Assembly (NCBI GenBank): GCA_948144175.1
Contig: CANXME010002320.1
Location: 62,001 to 126,000 of the forward strand
Length of the DNA: 64,000 bases
Direction of reading: 5' to 3'
Source: Closterium sp. NIES-65
Lineage: Eukaryota > Streptophyta > Zygnematophyceae > Desmidiales > Closteriaceae
The notes under the pieces were generated by a model. It was given only the letters and a program-made list of their open reading frames with translations, did not search any database and had not been told where the DNA came from. The first letter of the stretch is position 1; each line of letters begins with the position of its first letter. Of this stretch, positions 41,152 through 49,951 are shown piece by piece. A program made the translations under genes and the position numbers.

Positions 41152-42490
41152 GCAGCCCCACACTCGCAGCGTGTCAATTGTTAGCTTCTTGCTAACCCAA
41201 TGCTCATACCGCACTCAGTGGTTGTCACCAACATTCGCCAAGACTCTATTCTTGTCTGAAAAATAATGTCAAACAGCGCCACGCCAGAACTTGTAGGGCA
41301 TTCTAGCAGCTCCTAACAAGGTCTTAGCCGCCTGGCCAATGGTCTGGTTGACACGCTTGGCAATGCTGTTTTGCTGCGGTGTTCTCGGGCATGTCAGCTG
41401 GTGTCGGATGCTGTTCCTTTTGAGAAACCTGGTGAAATCAGTTCCAAGGAACTCACCAACACGATTACTCCTAATCACTTTCACCAGTCTCATGGACTGT
41501 CGCTCTACCATCAGTATCCAATCCTCTTTAATTTCTGCCGCAACATCATTCCTTTTGGAGAAGGGACGAGCCCATGTGAATCGGCTCCAGTCGTCCATCA
41601 TGGTGAGAAAGTACAATGCTCCCCTAGTCCCGTCAGTCCGCGTAGGACCTACAAGATCTATGTGCACCACCTCTAATGGTGCCTTCGCTGATCCCTCCGC
41701 ACGTGGGAACGGGAACCGCACGAACTTGTTCTGCATCCCTGTCTCGCAGCCGCCAAAGGCAGCGCCATCTCTATGCACTTGCAGGCCGTGCATGCACTTC
41801 TCATTGTACATTAATTTCAAAGTGGAGACAATTACATATGCAAGTCGTCGTAGCTATGTCTCCCAAGACGCTTGGCCCGAGGTAGATGACGCCTTTATGG
41901 CTGCGCTTGCGCTAATCAACTTCTCACTTTGCACACAATATTGCTCCTCCATTGAAGCCACCGCAGCCGCATCGCCCGATTTATGCCAAGAGAGTACCAA
42001 AATTTGCCACATGCGTTGGTCGACATCTCCATTGCGCTGCAGATCCCAAATATGGCGCGTATCATTATGTGCACGATAGTGAGCCAATTGTCTTGGTGTC
42101 CCCACCTGCATCTCCCAATCGGCCAGTCGAAATCAGGTTCGCGCACCCATAGCGCGTTATTGAATCCCACAAGCTCACCATCCGCTCCCATGAACTTAGT
42201 GCTTCCCATGCCATGACTTTGGCCTTCGCCAATCTTGGATGTGACCGTAGAGATCCTTGCGGACTAGATCTCATCAATAAGATCCGCACGAGGATCATGT
42301 GTGTCAACAGGAGTTGGATGTTGGCCCCATCCTCGCTTGGGCTGAGTCGACTTCGTCATCAGGTATGCGGGAGGTGCAGCCGACCTGATAAAGTGGGAGA
42401 CGCCGCCTTGGGCGCGCAGGTCGACCAGTTTTGTCAACCTGTCACACATGTGGGGAGCTTGGGTATCTGAGGCAGGAGTGTCCGAGCGCC
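41152..42490 (-). pseudogene. Copia element F: protease-like region to integrase, decayed
   Basis: A third Copia lineage on the minus strand. From right to left: a linker (STQPKRGWGQHPTPVDTH), degraded protease-downstream motifs (ADGELVGFNNALWV), then integrase from 41820: GMQNKFVRFPFPRAEG, VVHIDLVGPTRTDG, FLTMMDDWSRFTWA, VIRSNRVGEFLG, and TPQQNSIAKRVNQT. The second catalytic Asp is Asn (RSNR for RTDR) and Glu is replaced by Lys (IAKR for VAER), so it is inactive. It ends in DTLRVWGC at the C4 LTR. RT, RNase H and LTRs of F are not visible. Confidence 0.75.
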
Positions 42491-42884
42491 CCAACGTGCG
42501 ACCGATGCGGGAGAATGGGTATCGTTCAAACGACTGCTATCACGGAAAAGCGGGAGCGGAGACGCAATCCAAGGACGACCTGCAGGAGGAGATAAGGGAG
42601 CTGCTGTCTCGGTTAGAATGGATGCCGAAGGCAAGAGATAAAAGCCAGGATGTTGGCCATCAAATTGGTAGTGGAGGGAGAATTGCGGGAAGACGAGCTC
42701 GTGCCGGATATGGCTTTATGGCGCATTCCCGGGAGAAAAGCGACATAGACTTATAGTCATGCACGGAACTGACAGGAGAGTCGAACACGACCAGCCGAAG
42801 GGAGCGGGGGCCAGCACACAGGGAAGGTGCTACTAGAAGCAACATGCGGAGGCACCCTAACGAAATGATGGTGTACCAGGCCTA

Positions 42885-43130
42885 AGTTCTCATTGCCGAG
42901 AAGGGCAATTTGACGGTGGGAGGGCGTCCAGTCGGGCAAGGGATCATCAATACCGGCGCATACCAGGTCATCATCAGCAAGAGATTGGCTAAGCAGCTAA
43001 AACAAGATCTGCCTGAAAAGCAGATCGAGAGAGGCATCCTGTAAATGATGGCCGAAGGAGGGGAGCCGAAATGGATGCCGAGCACCAAGAGACCCGTGGA
43101 GATCGCGCTTCTTCCCAGCACGGATAAAGA
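42885..43130 (+). pseudogene. G3 retropepsin-like remnant
   Basis: Translation gives VLIAEKGNLTVGGRPVGQGI followed by INTGAYQVIISKRLAKQL, which fits a retroviral-type protease start with DTGA changed to NTGA, then a stop at 43042 and PKWMPSTKRPVEIALLP. Position upstream of RT agrees with a protease. The similarity is short, so this is a moderate call. Confidence 0.5.
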
Positions 43131-43479
43131 ATGCTCTATCCGGCTGAGTGTGGGGTGTCGCGGTCGGAGGAATACGACAACCTGGTGGGGATGGAACTAT
43201 TGTACAAGGTGGGGCCAACAATATGCACATGGCAAGACAAGATGCTGTATAGGGTGCCGTATTGGGACCCAAAGAGTTCAGTGGGGACGTTGCCGTTCCG
43301 CTTCGTGAAGCAAGGACCCAGGGTGGCTTACAGAGCGGAGGAAGCAGACCTGTCCAAGGATCTAGATGACTGGACGTGGCAGGAATATGCCAAAGAAGGG
43401 ATGCGAAGGATCGAACAGAGCGAGACGGGGAGGAGAGTGACGGACCTGAAGGAGCCAGTAAGTAAGATTTGGTGTCTTG
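43131..43479 (+). pseudogene. G3 linker between protease and methyltransferase-like domain
   Basis: Open, in one frame with the following domain: LVGMELLYKVGPTICTWQDK, YRVPYWDPKSSVGTLPFRF, LDDWTWQEYAKEGMRRIEQS. The first part (LVGMELLYKVGP) could be the C-terminal part of the protease. I recognise no other domain. Confidence 0.45.
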
Positions 43480-44037
43480 AAGGAGCCGCGTATATCCTGG
43501 AGTTACATGGAGGCATCGGGATGTGGTTGGCCGCGGCGTTGAAGGCAGGCTGCTTTACGAGGAAGTGGATACACGTGGAGAAGGATCAAGTCGTGCGTAA
43601 GATGGCGTGACATCACGTGCTTAAGCTACCGAAGGAATACACACAGCAGATGGTGATTACGGCTGTCCCAACCGAGAAAGAAGAGGCGGTCCACGATATG
43701 AGAGACATCACTGGCCAGCAGCTGGAGAGGTGGGGACCCATAGACCTGGTAGTGGCCGGGTGAGAATGTCAGGGATAATCACGAGTTGAAGAAGGGAGGG
43801 GAATGGACGAACCCAGAGGCAGAGGCTACACCCCCGACTGGTGAAGGACATACTAGGCCAGAACCGGGTCCTTGCGCCGGTGATTACCAAGGATCATCAC
43901 GCGCAGTACCAGTGTAACGTGCCGGGGGAGCCCAGGAGAGCGTGGCTGACCTTGGTTTCTTTTGCAGACGCGCGAGGCTTTGTAATGGAGGGGTACATGC
44001 CGGGTCCTGGGATGGTTTACGACTCGCGTGCGGAGAT
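43480..44037 (+). pseudogene. Cytosine-5 DNA methyltransferase-like domain, N-terminal part, in G3
   Basis: In the frame ending at a TGA (43608) and continuing beyond it: ILELHGGIGMWLAAALKAG fits motif I (cofactor-binding, ELFxGIGG-type); WIHVEKDQVVRKMA fits motif II; GPIDLVVAG-x-ECQG-x-S fits the region around catalytic motif IV, with CQG kept but the Pro before Cys replaced and both x being stop codons (TGA, TAA); RGMDEPRG follows as in many family members. The segment expected to hold motifs VI and VIII is missing, and a frame change near 43835 leads to VKDILGQNR, GEPRRAWLTLVSF and GPGMVYDSRAE. An active enzyme would transfer a methyl group from S-adenosylmethionine to cytosine; this copy cannot. 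The family call is by motif pattern only. Confidence 0.7.
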
Positions 44038-44998
44038 AACTCTATGAACGGGAGCTTCTACAGGCAAGGCACAAGGTAGAAGTGTTCTCTGCGTTCAATC
44101 CTTAGCCGTTACTCGTACTCACACTACTTAGGTATTCACAGGGAAATCCGGCAAGAGTTCCACTAGCAAGAGTTCATAGAACAAAGGTTCAGAATGACAA
44201 CAAGGTTAGCAAGACTGACTACATCAGAGCTAGCATGCAAGTCGATCGACTGCCAGCGTAGCACGGTCGACCGCGGTCCAGCACGACATGGTCGACCACG
44301 CTCCAGCAGTGCAAAGTCGCAGCCCGCCAACGCTGCTAACGACGGCGTGCCAACATCGCAAGGCGACAACGTGCCAACGTCGCAACTCGCAGGACACCCG
44401 CGCACTTGCATTATAGGTGCTCATTGATGATTGGCGTGCTGTGCCTTGTCACCTGCACAGCGCACACACCAAATCGTCCTCGTGCTGACGACGGCACCTG
44501 ACCAGCTACTTCGACTTCGGGATACCACCACCGCGGTCGGTCTCGCCAAAACCACCTGGGCGACCGTCGCACTCCTCCACAGAACCTCGTCGCCCGGGTA
44601 ACCTGGTCGACCGTGCAACCTCATCAACCAGCTCCTTCTCCTGGTGCTCGTCGACCTCCCAAGTCGATGACCACCTCCAGTCAACCACACCAGGTCGACC
44701 TCACCCATAGTCGACCAATTTCAGGTCGACCACACTCCTGGTGGACCAACTCCAGGTCGACCAGCACATCTGTCGGCCGACCGCCCTAGTCAGCTTTTAT
44801 AATTCGGTGTCATCAAGTCGACGCCCTCCACAGGTCGACCTCCTGAAGTTGGTGCCGTCGGCGCCCCCGTGCAGGTCGACCCGTCGACCAGCTCGCCCAC
44901 TACTGCAGATCGGCTGCACCTCCCACACACCCGACCACGAGGTCGGCTCCGCCCAACCGAGGACGGGGCCAAACACAACTCGCGTTGACATCGCGTAC
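44038..44998. other. GTCGAC-rich insertion inside the G3 methyltransferase-like domain
   Basis: About 960 bp unrelated to the coding sequence on either side. GCGGAGAT occurs at both borders (44030-44037 and 44999-45006), which could be an 8-bp target duplication. No clear terminal inverted repeats or TG...CA ends were found. GTCGACC occurs about a dozen times, mostly 44260-44900, the same bias as the putative G2 LTR. Could be a decayed element or LTR; type unknown. Confidence 0.5.
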
Positions 44999-45002
44999 GC
45001 GG

Positions 45003-45175
45003 AGATGTGACGCACCGACGGCGGAAGAAAGGGAGTTGGCAATGAGGCACAAGTAGGGGGCAACGGCACACCCAAAAGTGACAGAAGCTCAGAGGAGGGC
45101 GGCACTCGGACAGGCAATGGACCTGAATGTGATGAGATGGGATACTGAAAACCATTTGCATCTGAAGACTAAGGC
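45003..45175 (+). pseudogene. Methyltransferase-like domain, C-terminal part, in G3
   Basis: Reads CDAPTAEERELAMRHK, a TAG, then GATAHPKVTEAQRRAALGQAM followed by DLNVMRW. TAEERELAM before a short gap and LGQAMDLN fits the late region and motif X (GNAV-type) of a C5 methyltransferase, and it continues what was interrupted at 44037. The following 45176-45460 is open but low-complexity (RGSNNQNRGGQERGREGFG), probably a linker to RT. Confidence 0.6.
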
Positions 45176-45459
45176 AATACATCGAGAATTTGAGGGGAGC
45201 TTGCGCTACCAAGACGAGAGGGAGGCGGTGTGGTGGAAAGCATCAAAGCCTAGCGCACCGAGAGGATGATGAAAGGGTGGTCTTTGATGGCAGTAAAGAC
45301 GAACCCGGACGCCAAGGAAGGGGAGCAAGGGGTTCGAATAACCAAAATAGAGGAGGTCAAGAGAGAGGAAGAGAAGGATTTGGAGATAGGCAAAGGAATG
45401 GGGGCAGAAGCCGCAGCCGCCTTAAGGGAAGTATTGAAGGAACATTGAGGAACGTCCGC

Positions 45460-46265
45460 ATTCAGACTGAAGGAACTGGGCTGCTGCAAGGTACAAAAGA
45501 TAGGTATAACACACAGCAGTGAGTCACCAGTGTACCAACGGAAGAGGAGGCTGGGTCTCGGCGACATGGAACTTTGTGTCTCTAAGTGCGAAGAGCTGCC
45601 GAGGCGGGGCTGATACAGAGGTCCGAGAGTGAGTTTGCAGTGGCAACAGAAGTGGCGGCTCGGACTGATATCACCGGGGAGGTGTCAGCCAAACGAACGT
45701 GCAGGGATTACCGAGGGATGAACAAAGCGACCGTGCCAGATATGTACCCGATGCAGTCGTCGGAAGAAATATTCGATAAACTGCATGGGGCTGTCGTGTT
45801 CTCCACCTTGGACCTAAGACAGGGCTTCAACCAGATCCTTGTCAGGAAAGAGGATCGCAAGAAGATGGCTTTCCATGGCTCTGATGGTCAGTACGAGTGG
45901 AAGGTGATGTCGTTCGGCATGATCAACGCGCCGTCAGTGTTCTAGCGCACCATGTATACCATACTTCGGGGTGTACTGGAATTAGCTTGCTGCATAGATG
46001 ATGTGATAGTATTCAGTTTGATGGAGGAGGAGCACATGAAGGACATTAAGGAAACCTTAGAGGCGATAAGAGATGCGGGCCTGACATGTCACCCGAGGAA
46101 ATGCAACTTCGGGCTACGGACTGTGTAGTACTTGGGTTTCGGGGTAGGAGACGGAAAGCTGGGAGTACATGAGGCTAAGGTGGAGGTCCTGGATCGAGTC
46201 CCTAACCCCACAGACCGATCCTCGTTACGGGCAGGCCTCGAATTCTTGGGGTATTACTAGACGTT
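45460..46265 (+). pseudogene. G3 Gypsy reverse transcriptase
   Basis: Begins with an N-terminal lead (about 45445-45590, shifted frames), then EAGLIQRSESEFAVATEV, CRDYRGMNKATVPDMYPM, FSTLDLRQGFNQILV (motif A Asp present), YEWKVMSFGMINAPSVF. A TAG at about 45943 replaces an expected Gln (F-stop-RTM), followed by CCIDDVIVFS, in which the YxDD tyrosine is Cys but both Asp remain. HPRKCNFG, a second TAG and YLGFGVG follow. The order and motifs are those of Ty3/Gypsy RT. Decayed by point stops rather than deletions. Confidence 0.8.
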
Positions 46266-46329
46266 CGTGACAAACTTCAGCAGAACGGCGGCAGTACTGA
46301 ATAAGCAGCCGAGAGAAGAGCAAAAATGT

Positions 46330-46730
46330 CAGAGGAGAGAAGAAGAGCAGACAGCCACAGTACTGGTACTGCCGACCAAGGAAGATCTGTTCGTGCTGTT
46401 CACCGACTGGAGCAACGCAGGAATGGGAGCGATATTGTACCAGGAGAAAATGGGGAAGAAAGGGTAGTCGAGTTCGCAAGCCGTAGTTGCAACCCCGCGG
46501 AAGCAAACTACAGCACATACGAAGGGGAAGGATTGGCAGAGGTGTGGGCGATTACTCGTTTCAGATTGTATCTGCAAGGAAGGCCTTTCACGCTAGTCAC
46601 ATACAGGCGCTTATGGGGAGGAACGGCAGATGTGCCATGAGGCTGCAGGAGTACGACTTCGTCATCAAACACAGGCCGGGCAAGAGCATGCAACACGTAG
46701 ATGGTTTCTCGTGGAATACTGCGCTGGAGA
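46330..46730 (+). pseudogene. G3 RNase H
   Basis: LFVLFTDWSNAGMGAILYQE carries the first catalytic Asp of retroelement RNase H. After a frame change, SCNPAEANYSTYEGEGLAEV and WAITRFRLYLQGRPFTLVTY follow, and in another frame LQEYDFVIKHRPGKSMQHVDGFS, the usual end of Gypsy RNase H. At least three frame changes. Non-functional. Confidence 0.75.
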
Positions 46731-46929
46731 GATCCGCGGCATGCCTAGTGGCTATGGCGCTAGGAATCGATCAAGAAGGAGCAAGGAAGAGCAAGGAAAG
46801 AGGACCTGAGGATGTATGGGAGGATACGGAGGTGCTACGATGGGTGCAAGGCAAGATCAAAGAAGAAGAGGCGGTAGCTGAGAGGGTAAGAGCCAGAGGA
46901 GCCCATGACAGATGATACCAGGACCAGCT

Positions 46930-47500
46930 ACAGGTGAAAAACGATGGAAGGTAGAGCTCGAGCCAGCCCAGTGAGAAGACATCAGCGCGCGAGTGCACCG
47001 GTATCTAGGGCACTATGGGAGGCTAAGGACGCAGCTACTAGTGGAAACCACGTGGCGGTGCGTGGGATTGCGCAAGCACTGGAGTGAGTGAAGAGCTGCG
47101 AGCTCTGCAACAGAAACAGGGCGGAACTGGACAGAGGAAGGCAGGAACTACAACCCTTGCCAATATCGGACTGGGGTCCCCGTGGTCCTTAGATTTGGCA
47201 GGAGAGATGCTGAGTCGCAAGGAGAAGAGGTATAACCTCATTATGATAGAACATGCACGTAGCTGCACGTAGCTCAGCTGACGGATGTGCAGAGCTACAA
47301 GCAGAGGCGAGCCAAGAAGGAAGGAGGCGGACCAAGGACATCCAGCCAGGAGGGGAAGTATACTTGAGGCAGGCAAAAAGCGATCTGTTGGACAAAGGGC
47401 TAACTACAGAACGGTGGAACGTAAAGGAGGTGAAGGAATTAGGAGTAATAGTGTTGGTGAGCGCTAAGGGAGAGGAGCGGAAGGACCATCGTGGTAGTGG
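46930..47500 (+). pseudogene. G3 integrase zinc region and C-terminal tail
   Basis: GHYGRLRTQLLVETTWRCVGL followed by CELCNRNRAEL matches the H-H/C-C zinc-binding start of Gypsy integrase (HYGIKKT...C-x2-C). The core begins (GPRWSLDLAGEML-like) but is cut after about 47250; most of the DDE core is missing. A tail (DIQPGGEVYLRQAKSDLLDKG, TTERWNVKEVKELG) follows. The region 46731-46929 holds only a charged linker. 47500-47616 ends in a purine-rich stretch (CTAGGAGGGGGCAC) that may be the polypurine tract. Confidence 0.6.
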
Positions 47501-47616
47501 CTAGACCTCGGCATGGAAAAGCTGTCCTGAAGAAAGGAGTAAATCAAGGCCCCTCTGTCAACAGAGGAAATAATCAATTGGCTATCCCAGGAGAGAGGCG
47601 CCTAGGAGGGGGCACA

Positions 47617-48150
47617 TGAGGAGACAGAGAGAGAGGGCACCCGAACTAGAAGGGAGACAAGAAGGATTCAACGAAAGGAGAGGCAAGACCGGGAACAAGG
47701 TCAGGAGGAGCAAGATTCCGACAGCTGCCACACAATAAAAAACGCAGCAGTAGAAGTTATAGGAGATATGGAACCTTGATATAATTGTGTAACAGGGTAG
47801 TGTAGAAGCATACTGTAGAGAGAACAAAGGGCTAGGCGGGAACCGAACCTGGCGAGACCCACAACGCAGGAAAGCTCAGAAGTAACAACGGTTGGTAACG
47901 GTAAGTGTCTGAATCGTACTTCGAAAAGCAGTGCGCCGTAAACTCACTGCTTGCTTGTTTGTTTATTTGATTAGCTAAAGAATCATTCAACCCTACCTAG
48001 AGAAGCCAGATCAAGCAGCAGCCAGCCGAGCTAATCAAGCCCGAGTCCAGGAGACAGAAAGAAAGGGCACCCGAACAATAAGGGAGGCAAGAAGGATTCA
48101 AAGAAAGGAGAGGAAAGACCGGGAACAAAGGAAGGAGGTGAAAGATTCCA
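47617..48150 (+). repeat. Direct repeat pair of about 100 bp (47617-47720 and 48047-48150)
   Basis: Both copies share GGAGACAGA, GGGCACCCGAAC, AAGAAGGATTCAA, GAAAGGAGAGG and AAGACCGGGAACAA in the same order, roughly 85% alike, with starts 430 bp apart. The interval has no coding capacity. It could be parts of two G3 LTR-like copies or a local tandem duplication. Confidence 0.6.
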
Positions 48151-48154
48151 ACAA

Positions 48155-48503
48155 CTTAGTACCAACAACATGGGCAAGTAACGCACTTACCCTTTGTACC
48201 GATGCACTTACTCTCGGTACCAACCTCATGGGATTAACGTACATACTCTCAGTACCAACCTCATGAGAAGTAACGCACTTGCTCAAAGTACCAACCACAT
48301 GGGAGAATATCCAACCTACACTCAGTACAGACCACATGGGTAAGTAACGCACTTACTCTTAGTACCAGCCACATCAATAAGTAACGCACTTACTCTTCGT
48401 ACCAACCACATCGGAAAATAACAAACTTTAGCACCAGCCACCCGGGGAAAGTAACGCCCTTACTCTTCGCACCAACTATATAGGAAATGAACGCACATAC
48501 TCT
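48155..48503 (+). repeat. Minisatellite array 2, about 36-bp unit
   Basis: About ten diverged tandem copies of TACCAAC-ACATGGG--AAGTAACGCACTTACTCT-G, same unit and orientation as array 1 at 34195-34505. C5 inserted at its right edge after ACTCT. Confidence 0.85.
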
Positions 48504-49549
48504 TGTTGAGTGCAAATTCACATTGCATTACATCCTGCCGTCTGTTAGTACGAGTATGCTTGTGCGAATGCATTTCCGTGTGAATGGTGTGTTCGTTTGT
48601 TTGTTTGATTTCACAATTTTTCGCATGATGAATATGCAGTACTTGTGCAATGTGCGCTTCGGCACAACATTGTATGCGCTATGAACACTGCAAGCAGAAA
48701 GGACGAGCTCGCAAAGGAACCCAAGATGGAAGTTTTGCGGTTCGGTTTATTTGATTGTGCAGATTCAGTTCTAACCAACTCGAAATTGAGCTGTTTTGTT
48801 CGGTTGACTATAGTGTAGCAGGGCAGGCCCAAAGGAGTATCTGCATGCTACAGGGCCAAGGGAAACCAGCGGAACCAGCATTTGGCTGGTTGGGCAAAGA
48901 CAAAGCAGGTTCTGTTTTTAGGACCTGAACCTGGTTGTGGTTTTCCCATGTTGGAAAAACAGAACGAGAGGCTGTTTACCAACCTAGCTGCTGGTTTGTC
49001 CAGCCATGTTGGTTCTGTTGCTTGGAATTATTTGAAATCATCCTCAGTTGTTCCCAGGTTAATTCCCAAGGTCCTTGCTAGCTATAACTATTATATTCTT
49101 CTCTGTTTGTACCTGGATATAGTCTATATGATTCAAGCGTATTCCTTCCTCGCTAGAATATCGTTTCTACGCGGTTCGACGGTAGAATGCTACCGAATCA
49201 ATGCTAGTACGCTAGCTCTCCAAATGCTAGGCAAACGCATGTCTGAGCCATAAATTCGTAATGGCACAACTTTTCGCGAGGCAACTTGGCTTATTTCATA
49301 GCACTTGGAGCGAGCTTTGATAAAGCGAAATCTCAGCTTAATCCGATCGACGGTCTGCACAGCACGCTGCGCGATGTTCAAGGTACCCTTGCTCATTTGG
49401 CTAAGTCATTCTTGACTCCTCTCTCTAGAAACTCAGAACCGAAGATAGGGGCTGGTCTTGTACCAGGCAAGGACCCTTGGACCCCGAAGAGAGATTTTAA
49501 GTTTGAGTTAGTCTTAGTAGCTTAGGTTTATTAGGCCTTTACACCAACA
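48504..49549 (+). repeat. C5 5' LTR (1046 bp, diverged)
   Basis: TGTTGAGTGCAAATTC...TTACACCAACA with many substitutions and small deletions relative to C1, the oldest-looking C LTR here. TGGTTTCAGAGC, the primer-binding site, follows at 49553. Confidence 0.85.
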
Positions 49550-49596
49550 AGCTGGTTTCAGAGCCTGCGTTATACTGATTCTCGTTATAGGTAGCT

Positions 49597-49951
49597 ATGG
49601 CAGGCAACACCTCGACGGGAGCTGGTGAATCTTCAGCCCAAGATAGTAGCGGCAGCCAAGATTCTGGTGTTTCAGCCCCAAGGGGAGCGCAAACAAACGA
49701 AAGCTCGCTGGTCAAGGAGGTGCTGAAGAACTTCACCGTCGAGAAGTTCAATGGTGAGGACTATGATGATTGGGCCTGGAAAATGCAACTCTATTTCCGT
49801 CAGTTTGGATTGCTGAAACTAATGATTGAGGAGAAGCCTAGACTGACTGACCCCATGCTGTAGGAGGATTGGGACAAGTGCGCCTCGGCTGGCTACCATT
49901 TGATGTCGCAGAGTTTAAAGCTGAAGCAGCATCACCACGTCATGCACTTGC
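49597..49951 (+). pseudogene. C5 gag, first part
   Basis: ATG at 49597 starts family C gag (SSGSQDSGVSAPRGAQTNES, YDDWAWKMQLYFRQFGL). A TAG at 49861 replaces a codon after DPML. The gene is interrupted at 49951 by a solo LTR and continues at 52144. The flanking CTTGC is duplicated. Together with the diverged 5' LTR this shows an old, dead copy. Confidence 0.85.

Larger units (their letters stand above)
42500..47600 (+). mobile_element. Gypsy relic G3 with a DNA methyltransferase-like domain in pol
   Basis: A heavily decayed plus-strand Ty3/Gypsy pol in the order protease-like region, linker, cytosine-5 methyltransferase-like domain, RT, RNase H, integrase zinc region, C-terminal tail. Stops and shifts occur every few hundred bases. 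LTRs are not identified. A 1-kb GTCGAC-rich block interrupts the methyltransferase. The upstream part (42500-42880) encodes low-complexity, charged sequence (REEIRELLSRLEWMP-like) that may be the end of gag. The relic is far older than C1 or G1. Confidence 0.72.

Noticed and set aside
43131..43610. Host methyltransferase gene fragment
   Set aside because: It lies between protease-like and RT sequences on the same strand, in the position of a pol domain, so capture by the element is favoured.
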